Below, one piece after another: positions 25,638 through 34,389 of a stretch of 64,000 nucleotides of DNA. Both the position numbers and the translations under genes were made by a program. Location: the NCBI RefSeq assembly GCF_026965535.1, contig NZ_CP114039.1, positions 4,898,001-4,962,000 on the forward strand, read 5' to 3'. The DNA is from Corallococcus sp. NCRR. Lineage in GTDB: Bacteria; Myxococcota; Myxococcia; Myxococcales; Myxococcaceae. The notes under the pieces are model-generated. The model was not told the origin of the DNA. It searched no databases and worked only from the letters and a program-made list of their open reading frames with translations. The stretch's first letter is position 1, and each line of letters opens with the position of its first letter.

Positions 25638-26423
25638 TCAGGGCGTGGCGCCCGCGTCGGGGGTTGGGGCGGCGGACGGAGGCGTTCCAGACGCGTCACC
25701 GGCGGGTGACGGGGCGGGCTGGCGGGGCGCCGGTGCTACAGGGCTGTTGTCCGGGGCGCTCTCGCTGTGGACGGCGCGGCGCAGGGCCTCCTCCAGGTCG
25801 CGGGCGGTGGGGCCCACGGTGGTGAGCATCTGGTTGGCGGCGCGGGCGTGGCGGTTCTCCGACTCCGCGGCGAGCTTGAGCTGGGCCAGGCCTTCGGACA
25901 CGAGGCGGCGGGCGTCCTCCAGCTTCTGGCGCGCCTGGTAGAAGGCGACGTCGGTCAGCATGGACTGGAGGCTTCTGCGCTGCTCCTCCGTGATGCCGGC
26001 GAGCTTCTCCGCGCGGCGCAGGTAATAGAGGCCGCGCTCCACCTTGGCGGGCTCGCCGGACGCGATGCGCGGGCGGGCCAGGGTCTCCAGGAGGGGGAAG
26101 AGGGCGCGGTCCAGGTCGTCCCGGTCGGTGAACTTCTGCTGCGTCAGCAGGGTGACGTCCTGGCCCTCCAGGGGGAGGGGGGCGTAGGCGTCCGCGAGGC
26201 GCGGGTCTCCGGGGCGGTAGGCGGCGGCGCCGGTGGGCATGGCGCGGCCCTTCATCACCACCAGCTCGCCGTTCTCCTGCACGACGGTGAAGGTGCGGGC
26301 GTTGAGCTGGCCCAGGAGGAAGACGACGCCGCCACCCAGGCCCAGGATGACGAGGAAGACGACGAGCCGGGTGAAGGTGCGGCGGGCCCGGTAGCCGAAT
26401 CCCTGCGGTGAATGGGTGGTCAT
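25638..26423 (-). CDS. Hypothetical single-pass membrane protein with Pro/Ala-rich tail
   Basis: A 261-residue protein. A short cytoplasmic segment is followed by one strong transmembrane helix (LVVFLVILGLGGGVVFLLG, about residues 20-38) and a periplasmic part of about 220 residues. The central part (about 100-190) is helical, with LVSEGLAQLKLAAESENRHA, and the last 45 residues are Pro/Ala/Ser/Gly. No known family recognised. ATG 26423 follows GGAGAG. It is divergent from the giant coiled-coil gene across a 107-base spacer. Confidence 0.7.
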   Translation of the reverse strand: MTTHSPQGFGYRARRTFTRLVVFLVILGLGGGVVFLLGQLNARTFTVVQENGELVVMKGRAMPTGAAAYRPGDPRLADAYAPLPLEGQDVTLLTQQKFTDRDDLDRALFPLLETLARPRIASGEPAKVERGLYYLRRAEKLAGITEEQRRSLQSMLTDVAFYQARQKLEDARRLVSEGLAQLKLAAESENRHARAANQMLTTVGPTARDLEEALRRAVHSESAPDNSPVAPAPRQPAPSPAGDASGTPPSAAPTPDAGATP

Positions 26424-26477
26424 GTCGCCTGCTCTCCGGTCGGACGGGCGTGGGCCCGTGAGGGTCGAAACCTGAAA

Positions 26478-26507
26478 TTGGGTCTTCTGGGACTCCAACG
26501 CTACAGT
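26478..26507 (+). promoter_or_regulatory. Candidate promoter for giant coiled-coil gene
   Basis: TTGGGT at 26478-26483 and TACAGT at 26502-26507 are separated by 18 bases. The expected start near 26514 would leave a 17-base leader before the TTG at 26531. Confidence 0.45.
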
Positions 26508-26530
26508 TTGCACCCCGCCGGGAACATCAT

Positions 26531-29500
26531 TTGCAATCCACCTTTCGTCGCATGGGGCCCAGCGAACTGCTGCCCCGCTACATCTTCGCGGAGAGCCTGT
26601 TCGCGCGCCGACGTGTGCTCGAGGTCGACGCCGTGGCGTCCACGGGCGGCGAGAGCGCGCGCTTCCTGGTGGAGCGGGGCGCTCGCACCGTGGTGGCGTG
26701 CGACGCGGACGTGGCCGCGGTGGAGGCGGCGCAGAAGGCCCACGCGCACCCGCAGGTCCGCTTTCGCGCCAACGTCTATGACGACCTGGAGGCTGGCAGC
26801 TTCGACCTGGTGCTGGTGACGGACCTGGCGCCCTACGTGCGCGCGCCGGAGCTGTTGGCGGAGCTGGCGCGGCTGGTGGCCCGGCAGGGCTTCCTGGTGG
26901 GCGGCCTGCGCAACATCGCGGGGCTGGCGCTGCCCCAGTTGCTGGAGCCGGAAGAGACGGTGCCGCCCACGTATGGGCAGTTGCTGGACGCGCTGACCGC
27001 GCATTTCCCCCATGTGGAGGTGGCCACGCAGTCGCCGGTGCTGGGCTACCAGCTCGCGTTCGAGCGGGGCGAGGGGCTGCAGGTGGACGGCTCGCTCGTG
27101 CGGCACAGCGAGGCGGCGTACTTCGTGGTGATGGCGGGCCTGGAGCCGGCGCGGGTGGTGGACCCCACGTGGGTGCAGCTGCCGCCGGAGCCGCTGGCCT
27201 TCACGCGCGGCAAGCTGGACGAGGTCGCGGCCCGGGCGAAGACGTGGGAGGAGCGGGCGGGGCGGCTGAAGGAAGCGGTGTCGAAGCTCCGCGCGGAGAT
27301 TGGCGACCGCGAGGCGGAGGTCGTGGCGCTCAAGCCGGCGCTGGAGGGCGCCCGGCAGGACATGGCGCGGCTGACCGCGCAGCTGGAGCAGGCCCGGGGC
27401 ACGGTGGAGTCCGCGCGCGAGCGGGATGACCTGAGCAGCCGGCTGCGGCGCCGTGAGCTGGAGTTGCAGGTCGCGACGGAGCGGATCGCGGACGCGGACC
27501 GGCGGCTGGCGGCGCAGCGCCTGGAGGTGGAGGCGGCGCAGCGCGCGCAGGCGGACGCGGGCGTGCAGGTGCTGGCCGCGCAGGAGACGCTGCGGCTGGA
27601 GCGGGCGCGGCGCGAGGAGACGGCGGCGACGCTGGACGAGGCTCGCGAGCGGCTGACGCAGGCGTACACGGAGCTGCGCGCGCTGCAGGATGAGCTGGGC
27701 TCGCTGCGCATCGACCGGGAGCGGGACCGGCTGGCGGCGGAGCGCGCGCAGGACGGGGCGGAGGACAAGCGCCGTCAGGCGGAGGCGGCTCGCGAGCGGG
27801 AGCTGCGCATCGCGGAGCAGTACTCGACGGCGCTCGCGGCGGTGGAGCACCTGAAGGCGGAGCTGGCGCGCGCGCAGGAGTCGGCGCGGACGGCGGGCGA
27901 CGCGGTTCCGGTGAAGGACGCGGAGCTGGCCCGGGCTCGCCGGGAGCTCGCCGAGGCCCAGCAGCGGATGCACTCCGCCGAAGGGGCTCGCAAGGACGCG
28001 GAAGGACGGCTCGCGGAGCGCGAGGCGTTGCAGCGCGGTCTGGAGACGGAGCTCGCCAGCGCGCGCGCGGCGGAAGAGCGGCTGCGGCAGGAGCTGGAGG
28101 GCCGCGCGCAGTCGGAGTCGGCGGCCCGGGCGCTGGCGGCGCGGTTGGAGGAGGAGCTTCACGCGGCCGGGCTGCGGCTGGAGTCGCTGGAGGCGGAGCA
28201 GAAGCGCGTCGAGTCCGCGCAGCACGTGGCGGGGCAGCGGCTGGCGGCGGCGGAGACGGAGCGCGTCCGTGTCGAGGCCGCGCTTGTCCAGGCCATCGAC
28301 GCGGAGCGGGGGCAGGCGCAGGCACGGCTGGAGGAGGCGCTGGCCCAGGCTCGCGCCGAGGCCGATGACCGGGTGACGAACGCGCTGGCCGCCGCGCACT
28401 CCGACGCGGATTCGCGGCAGGAGCGCGCGCTGGCGGAGGCTCGCGAGCTGGAAGAGGCGCGGCTCGCGAAGGCGGTGGAGGAGGAGCGGGCGCTCGCGGA
28501 GCTCGAGCTGGAGGAGGCCCGTGAGCAGGCGGAGGCCCGCCTCGCGCAAGCATTGGAGGAGGCCCGAGCTGACGCGGAGGCCCGGCTCGCCGAGGCGCTG
28601 GAGTCCGCCCGGTCCGACGCGGATGCCCGTGTCGAACGTGCGGTGGCGGAGGCTCGCGAGGCGGCCCAGGCGCTGGAGGCGAACCGGTCCGACGCGGACA
28701 CCCGTGTCGAGCGTGCGCTGGCGGAGGCTCGCGAAGCGGCTCAGGCGCTGGAGGCGGCTCGGGCGGATGCGGATGCCCGTGTCGAGCGCGCAGCCGTGGA
28801 GTCGGCTCAGGCGCTGGATGCGGTCCGGTCCGACGCGGATGCCCGTGTCGAGCGTGCCGTCGCGGACGCTGCCCAGGCTCTGGCGGCGGCTCGGGCCGAA
28901 ACGGATGCTCGTGTTGAGCGCGCCGTCGCGGACGCTGCCCAGGCTCTGGCGGCGGCTCGGGCTGAAGCGGATGCCCGTGTCGAGCGCGCCGTCGCGGACG
29001 CTGCCCAGGCTCTGGAGGCGGCTCGGGCTGAAGCGGATGCCCGTGTCGAGCGGGCTGTGGCTGAAGCGCGGGCTGAAGCGGATGCTCGGGTGGCGAAGGC
29101 GGTCGCGGACGCCGCTGCTGAACGGGCCGCGGCCCTGGCGGAGGCGGAGAGCCGGCGCGAGCAGGCGCTCACCGAGGTCCGTGCCACGGCCTCGGCTCAG
29201 CGGAGCCGGCAACTGGCGGATGTCGAGGCTCGGACCGCGCAGGCCCTGGCGGAAGTGCGTGCCGAGGCGGAGGCCGAACGGGCCCAGGCGCTGGCCGAAG
29301 CCCGCGCCGAGTCCGAGGCCGAGCGGGTCCGGCAGTTGGAGGAAGCCGAACTCCGTGCCGCGCGGATGCTCGCGGAGGTGCGTGCCGAAGTCGAAGCCCG
29401 CTCGGCCACGGTGCTCGCTGAAGCCCGTGCTGAATCGAGCGGCCAGACGGAGCAGGTGCTCGCCAACGTGCGCGCGGAGGCGGAAGCCCGGCTCGCGGCG

Positions 29501-32500
29501 GCGGAAGCTCGTGCCACCGAAGCCCTCGAGGTTGCGGTTGAACAGGTCCGTTCCGAGGCCCGGGACACCCTGGCCCGTGAGGTGTGGGAACACGGGGCCC
29601 GGCTCGCGGAGTCGAACCAGGCTCGCGAGGCCGCCGAGGCGCGGAACACGGAGCTGGAGGCAACGCTCCGCTCGCTGCGGCAGGAGCTGACCGACTCGGA
29701 AGCCCTGGCGGCACTCATCCAGGAGGACCTGGCTCGGGAGCAGAAGGCCCGGGCCTCGGTGCAGGCGGAGTTCGACGCGGCCCGGGAGTCCCTGATCAAT
29801 GAGCAGGAGCGGGGGGCTCGCTGGGAGGCGTTGCTCGCCGATACCCAGGCGCAGTTGCTGTCGGAGCGCGAGCAGCAGGCCCGCGCGCAGGTGGCGCTTG
29901 CGAACCTTCAGGAGTCGCTCGACGCGGAGCGGGCCCTTCGTGCCCGGCTGGAGGGTTCCGAGTCCTCGTGGAACGAGACGCAGAGCGCACTGGAAGCGGA
30001 CCGGCTGAGGCTGGATGCCGCGCTGGGCGTGGCGCGCACGGTCCTGGAGGAGGAGCGCGCGCAGCGGGCCCGGTTGGAGACGTCGTTCGCCCAGCTCCAG
30101 CAGGACTCCGCTTCGGCGCAGGAGTCCCGGACCCAGCTCGAGACAGAGCTGTCGGCGGCGCGTGCCGCGCGGATGTCCACCGAGGCCGCCTTCGAGCAGA
30201 CGCGGCAGACCCTGACGGAGGTCCAGGCCACCTTCTCCGAAGCGCAGCGCACGAACGAAGCCGCGTTGCAGGAGCTGAGGCAGTCCCTCGCGGCGTCGGA
30301 AGACGAGGCGCGTGGTTACGCCCGGGAGCTGGAGGCGGCGAAGCAATCGCAGGCGGCCCTGGATGCGACCGTGCGAGAGCTGCGCGCGGAGCTCACCGAG
30401 GCTCGGCGGTCCGAGGTCGAAGCGCTGTCCTCGCTGGATGAGGCGCGCACGCAGGAGACTGCGCTCCGCTCGGAGCTGGAGACCTTGCGTGAGCGCCTGT
30501 CCGAAGCGGAGCAGGCACGGGCCGCTGTCCAGGCACGGCTCACGGAAGCCGAAGCCCGCCACGCCGAACTGGAAGCGTCGCTGTCGGACACCGAGTCCCG
30601 CTTCGCCGAGGAGGCCGCCCGTCTCCCCGAGATGCAGCAGGCCCTCGCGGACGCGGAGGCCCGCCTCGCGACCGAGGCCGCGCGAGGGACCTCGCTTGAG
30701 CAGGCTCTGTCGGAGGCCGAGGCAAGGCATGCCGCAGCGACTTCGCAGCGGGCCGCGCTGGAGGATTCGCTCGCGCAGGCGGAGGCCCGCCACGCCGAGG
30801 ATGCCGCGCGCCTGACTTCGCTGGAGCAGACCCTGGCGGAGGCGGATTCCCGGCAGACCACGGAGACCGAGCGCCATGCGTCGTTGGCGCGGACGCTCGC
30901 GGAAGCCGAGGCCCGGCTTGTCTCGGAGTCCACGCGGCGTGCCGAGCTGGAAGCGGCGCTCGCGGAGACCGAGGCTCGGCAGGCTGCCGAAACGACGCGA
31001 CGTGCTGAGCTGGAAGCGGCGCTCGCGGAGACCGAGGCTCGGCAAGCTGCCGAAACGACGCGACGTGCCGAGCTGGAGGCAGCGCTCGCGGAAGCCGAGG
31101 CCAAGCAGACCTCTGAGTCCACGAGACGTGCCGAGCTGGAGGCAGCGCTCGCGGAAGCCGAGGCCAGGCAGACCTCTGAGTGCACGCGACGTGCCGAGCT
31201 GGAAGCTGCGCTCGCGGAGGTGGAGGCCAAGCAGGCCTCGGAGTCCACGCGGCGGGCTGAACTGGAAGCGGCGCTCGCGGAAGCGGAGTCGCGGCAGGCT
31301 GCGGAATCCGCGCGGCGTGCCGAGCTTGAAGCATCGCTCTCGGAGGGCGACGTCCGACAGGCCGCGGAGTCCACCCGCCGTTCCGAACTGGAAGCGTCCA
31401 TCGCCACGGCGGAGTCCACGATTGCCGCCGAGGCCGCTCGCCGCTCCGAACTGGAAGCTTCCTTGACGGAGGCTCGGTCCCGCCTCGCCACCCTGGAACA
31501 GGCCCTGGCGGACGCGGAGAAGCTTGCGTCCTCCGAGACGTCTCGCCGTGTCGGACTGGAAGCCTCCCTGACGGAGGTGGAGTTCCGGCTCGCAGCGGAG
31601 ACCTCGAACCTCAGCGCGCTGGAGGATTCGCTCGCGCAGGCGGAGGCCCGGCTCGCGGAGGGCTCGCAGTCGCAGGACGCGGCGCGCGAGTCCGAAGCCC
31701 GGGCGGCGCGTCTCTCAGAGTCCCTGACCGCGCGCGAACAGGAGCTGCGCGAGGCCAGTGCCCTGCGGGTCTCCATGGAAGCGCAGCTGGAAGGCGCGCT
31801 CTCGCGGACCGAGCGGCAGCAGCAGGACCTGGACGACCTGCGCGCGCAGCTGGGACTGAAGGAGCAAGAGCTGACGGCCCTGCGCGCGGAGACAGCCCGG
31901 TTGGGCGCCGCGCATCAGGAGCTGATGCGTCTGGGCTCCGAGCTGCAACGGGCTCACGCCGCGCTGCATGAGCGGAGTCAGCAGGTCGGCCGGCTGGAAG
32001 CGGAGTTGGTGGACGCCAGCGACCGGTTGGCCGCGACGCGCGAGCACGCGGAAGTGCTCGTGGTGCAGCTTGAAACCGCGCGCCGTTTCGCGGGCAAGGC
32101 CACGACCCTGGAGGCTTCGCTGGAAGGCCTGCGCGCGGAACTGGAAACCGCGCGCTCGGAAGCGGCCCGGCTCACGGAGACCGTCCAGACCGGGAACGAG
32201 CGCACCGCCACCCTGGAAGCCCAGCTCGCGGAGCTCACCGCGCGCGCGGAGCGGGAGCGGACCGACCTGGAAGCCCGGCTCGCGGAGGCCACCGCCCAGG
32301 CCGGCACGGAGCAGGCCGACCTGGAGCTGCGCCTGACCGAAGCGCTCACCAGCGCCGGCTCGGACAAGGCCACGCTGGAGCTGCGCCTCAACGAAGCGCT
32401 CGCGCGCGCCGGCCTGGAGAAGACCGAACTGGAGACGCGCTTCAACGAGCGCCTCGCAAGCGCCGAAGCAGAGAAGGCCGAGCTGGAGACGCGCCTCAAC

Positions 32501-33481
32501 GAGTTCCTCGCGGCCTCCGGGACGGAGAAGGCGGAGCTCGAAGCACGCCTCGCCGAAACGCTCGCCCAGGCCGCCACGGAGAAGGCCGAACTGGAAGTAC
32601 GGCTCGCGGAGGCCACCGCGCAGGCGGGCACGGACCGGTCGGACCTCGAAGCCCGGCTCGCGGAGCTCACCGAACAGGCCCGCGAGGAGAAGTCCGCCAT
32701 CGAAGCCCGGCTCGCGGACCTCACCGCCCGCGCCGCCGCGGAGCGCGCCGAACTCGAAGCCCGCATCGTGGACCTCGCCGCTCAAGCGGACTCCGCGAAC
32801 GCCGAGCGTGACGCCTCTCTCTCGGAAGCCCAGACGCGCGCCGCCACGGAGCAGGCCGAGCTCGAAGCGCGCCTCGCTCAATCCGCCGAACAGACCCGCG
32901 AATCCCTCGCCGCCATGGAGGCCCGGCTCGCCACGGCGCTCGAGAACGCGCGGACCGAACAGGCCGCGCTGGAGTCCCGCGTCGCCGCCCTGACCCAGGC
33001 CGCCGCGGACGCCGAGGCCCACGCCCGCCGCGCGGACTCCGAACGCGAGCGCCTCCAGTCGGACCTGACCGTCGCCCGCGCCGCCCGTGTCCGCCTGGAG
33101 GGCCGCACCAACTCCCTGGAGACCGCCGCCGCGGACGCCGCGCGCCTGTTGGACACCGAGCGCGCGGAACGCGACCAGCTCTCCACCCGGATCCGTGAGC
33201 AGCAGGCCCGCCTGGAAGCGCTGGAGACCGAACGCGCGACCCTGCTCCAGGCCCTGGAGGAGGCGAAGTCCGCCACCCCTCCGCCCCCGGAGGACGTGCT
33301 GGAGATGGCCGCGGAGATGGAGGTCCTCCAGGCCCACGTGGAGAAGATGCAGGACCAGCTCGCCGCCCGGGAGGCCGAACTGGCGGAGCTGCGCCGCGCC
33401 AGCGCCCCCGCCACCTCGCGCCGGGCCCTGCCCGCACTGGACGTTCCAGCCGCGCCCAAGAAGGTCGGCGAGCGCGAATAA
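26531..33481 (+). CDS. Giant coiled-coil protein with degenerate methyltransferase-like N-terminus
   Basis: A 2,316-residue protein. Residues about 20-215 look like a Rossmann methyltransferase fold: RVLEVDAVASTGGESARFLV is at the SAM motif I position and VVACDAD at the post-I acid, but the usual Gly-x-Gly-x-Gly is missing, so SAM binding is doubtful. From about residue 230 to 2,290 it is continuous alpha-helix of coiled-coil character, rich in Ala/Glu/Arg, with three families of tandem repeats (22/25, 21 and 18 residues). A basic, proline-containing tail ends the protein. There is no signal peptide or membrane helix, so it is cytoplasmic. TTG 26531 has GGGAA before it; ATG 26552 is the alternative. 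The architecture recalls cytoskeletal or polar scaffold proteins of myxobacteria, but I cannot assign a named gene. Confidence 0.85.
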   Translation: MQSTFRRMGPSELLPRYIFAESLFARRRVLEVDAVASTGGESARFLVERGARTVVACDADVAAVEAAQKAHAHPQVRFRANVYDDLEAGSFDLVLVTDLAPYVRAPELLAELARLVARQGFLVGGLRNIAGLALPQLLEPEETVPPTYGQLLDALTAHFPHVEVATQSPVLGYQLAFERGEGLQVDGSLVRHSEAAYFVVMAGLEPARVVDPTWVQLPPEPLAFTRGKLDEVAARAKTWEERAGRLKEAVSKLRAEIGDREAEVVALKPALEGARQDMARLTAQLEQARGTVESARERDDLSSRLRRRELELQVATERIADADRRLAAQRLEVEAAQRAQADAGVQVLAAQETLRLERARREETAATLDEARERLTQAYTELRALQDELGSLRIDRERDRLAAERAQDGAEDKRRQAEAARERELRIAEQYSTALAAVEHLKAELARAQESARTAGDAVPVKDAELARARRELAEAQQRMHSAEGARKDAEGRLAEREALQRGLETELASARAAEERLRQELEGRAQSESAARALAARLEEELHAAGLRLESLEAEQKRVESAQHVAGQRLAAAETERVRVEAALVQAIDAERGQAQARLEEALAQARAEADDRVTNALAAAHSDADSRQERALAEARELEEARLAKAVEEERALAELELEEAREQAEARLAQALEEARADAEARLAEALESARSDADARVERAVAEAREAAQALEANRSDADTRVERALAEAREAAQALEAARADADARVERAAVESAQALDAVRSDADARVERAVADAAQALAAARAETDARVERAVADAAQALAAARAEADARVERAVADAAQALEAARAEADARVERAVAEARAEADARVAKAVADAAAERAAALAEAESRREQALTEVRATASAQRSRQLADVEARTAQALAEVRAEAEAERAQALAEARAESEAERVRQLEEAELRAARMLAEVRAEVEARSATVLAEARAESSGQTEQVLANVRAEAEARLAAAEARATEALEVAVEQVRSEARDTLAREVWEHGARLAESNQAREAAEARNTELEATLRSLRQELTDSEALAALIQEDLAREQKARASVQAEFDAARESLINEQERGARWEALLADTQAQLLSEREQQARAQVALANLQESLDAERALRARLEGSESSWNETQSALEADRLRLDAALGVARTVLEEERAQRARLETSFAQLQQDSASAQESRTQLETELSAARAARMSTEAAFEQTRQTLTEVQATFSEAQRTNEAALQELRQSLAASEDEARGYARELEAAKQSQAALDATVRELRAELTEARRSEVEALSSLDEARTQETALRSELETLRERLSEAEQARAAVQARLTEAEARHAELEASLSDTESRFAEEAARLPEMQQALADAEARLATEAARGTSLEQALSEAEARHAAATSQRAALEDSLAQAEARHAEDAARLTSLEQTLAEADSRQTTETERHASLARTLAEAEARLVSESTRRAELEAALAETEARQAAETTRRAELEAALAETEARQAAETTRRAELEAALAEAEAKQTSESTRRAELEAALAEAEARQTSECTRRAELEAALAEVEAKQASESTRRAELEAALAEAESRQAAESARRAELEASLSEGDVRQAAESTRRSELEASIATAESTIAAEAARRSELEASLTEARSRLATLEQALADAEKLASSETSRRVGLEASLTEVEFRLAAETSNLSALEDSLAQAEARLAEGSQSQDAARESEARAARLSESLTAREQELREASALRVSMEAQLEGALSRTERQQQDLDDLRAQLGLKEQELTALRAETARLGAAHQELMRLGSELQRAHAALHERSQQVGRLEAELVDASDRLAATREHAEVLVVQLETARRFAGKATTLEASLEGLRAELETARSEAARLTETVQTGNERTATLEAQLAELTARAERERTDLEARLAEATAQAGTEQADLELRLTEALTSAGSDKATLELRLNEALARAGLEKTELETRFNERLASAEAEKAELETRLNEFLAASGTEKAELEARLAETLAQAATEKAELEVRLAEATAQAGTDRSDLEARLAELTEQAREEKSAIEARLADLTARAAAERAELEARIVDLAAQADSANAERDASLSEAQTRAATEQAELEARLAQSAEQTRESLAAMEARLATALENARTEQAALESRVAALTQAAADAEAHARRADSERERLQSDLTVARAARVRLEGRTNSLETAAADAARLLDTERAERDQLSTRIREQQARLEALETERATLLQALEEAKSATPPPPEDVLEMAAEMEVLQAHVEKMQDQLAAREAELAELRRASAPATSRRALPALDVPAAPKKVGERE
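28610..29110 (+). repeat. 25/22-residue tandem repeats (75/66-bp units)
   Basis: Two 25-codon units start at 28610 and 28685, then 22-codon units at 28760, 28826, 28892, 28958 and a shorter one at 29024. The motif is RxDADARVERAVADAAQALA. Units at 28826, 28892 and 28958 are almost identical at DNA level. Confidence 0.9.
30932..31498 (+). repeat. 21-residue tandem repeats (63-bp units)
   Basis: Nine units start every 63 bases from 30932 to 31436, with motif TRRAELEAALAEAEARQ. Twenty-one residues equal three heptads, so the coiled-coil phase is kept from unit to unit. The first six are close in DNA sequence and the last three have diverged. Confidence 0.9.
32255..32794 (+). repeat. 18-residue tandem repeats (54-bp units)
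   Basis: Ten units start every 54 bases from 32255, with motif EKAELEARLAEALAQAGT. Eighteen residues correspond to one heptad plus one hendecad. The units are more diverged in DNA than the other two families. Confidence 0.85.
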
Positions 33482-33505
33482 ACGCGGGCGTCTACACTTG
33501 CCCCC

Positions 33506-34357
33506 GTGGACGCAAGCGAACGCATCTTCAAGTACCACGGCCTGGGCAACGACTTCGTTGTCCTGGACCGGCGCCGCTCGGGCGTGGACATCGACGCGGA
33601 GCAGTCCCGCTGGCTGTGCGACCGGCGCCGGGGCATCGGCGCGGACGGGGTGCTCGCCATCCTCCCGTCGTCCCGCGGCCTTGCCCGCATGGTCGTCCAC
33701 AACGCCGACGGCAGCGTCGCGGAGATGTGCGGTAACGGCCTGCGCTGTGCGGTGAAGTATCTGGTGGACCACTCCGGCCAGCACCCCGCGCTCATCGACG
33801 TGGAGACCGGGGCCGGCGTGCTCACCTGCGAGCCCGGCTACGGCGATGGCGGCGTCGTCGGCGTGGACATCTCCATGGGCCCGGCCCGGCTGGTGGCGGC
33901 GAACCTGCCCTCCGGGACGACCGGCCAGCCCTTCGTGAGCGCCCCCGTGCCCGGCCATGAAGGCCTGCTCGGCACCGCGGTGAACATGGGCAACCCGCAC
34001 CTGGTGCTCCTGGACCAGCCCCTGGAGGCCGCCGAGCGCCTGGGCCCCGGCCTGGAGCGCCACCCCGCCTTCCCGGACCGCACCAACGTGGAGTTCGTCC
34101 GCGTGGACGAGGACGGCCTCACCGTCGTCGTCTGGGAGCGCGGCTGCGGCCTCACCCAGGCCTGTGGGACGGGGGCGTGTGCGTCGGCGGTGGCGGCCGT
34201 GCTGGCGAAGCGCCTGCCCTCGAATGCCTGGCTGCGCGTCACGCTGCCGGGCGGCGACCTGAGAATCCGCGTTCCGGACGACCTGTCCGACATCCGGCTC
34301 CGCGGCCCGGTGTCCTTCGTCTTCGAAGGCGTTGTCGCGCTTCCAAGGGCCCGATAG
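33506..34357 (+). CDS. dapF: Diaminopimelate epimerase
   Basis: Interconverts LL- and meso-diaminopimelate for lysine and peptidoglycan synthesis without a cofactor. The 283-residue protein has both active-site cysteines in their motifs: VAEMCGNGLRC (Cys75) and TQACGTGACAS (Cys220), plus the N-terminal FKYHGLGNDFVVLD. GTG start 25 bases after the giant gene's stop, so co-transcription is likely. The next gene follows 32 bases later. Confidence 0.96.
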   Translation: MDASERIFKYHGLGNDFVVLDRRRSGVDIDAEQSRWLCDRRRGIGADGVLAILPSSRGLARMVVHNADGSVAEMCGNGLRCAVKYLVDHSGQHPALIDVETGAGVLTCEPGYGDGGVVGVDISMGPARLVAANLPSGTTGQPFVSAPVPGHEGLLGTAVNMGNPHLVLLDQPLEAAERLGPGLERHPAFPDRTNVEFVRVDEDGLTVVVWERGCGLTQACGTGACASAVAAVLAKRLPSNAWLRVTLPGGDLRIRVPDDLSDIRLRGPVSFVFEGVVALPRAR

Positions 34358-34389
34358 CCTTCGGTTTTCCTCCTTCTCCCCCGAGCGCC

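Noticed and set aside
26501-31045. 1,514-codon open frame opposite the giant coiled-coil gene
   Set aside because: It arises from the repetitive GC-rich coding strand; the translation is Arg/Leu-rich with no domain, while the plus strand shows clear coiled-coil repeats.
28610-32794. Tandem repeats as a possible CRISPR or minisatellite
   Set aside because: Units are contiguous, in frame and lack unique spacers; they are protein repeats.
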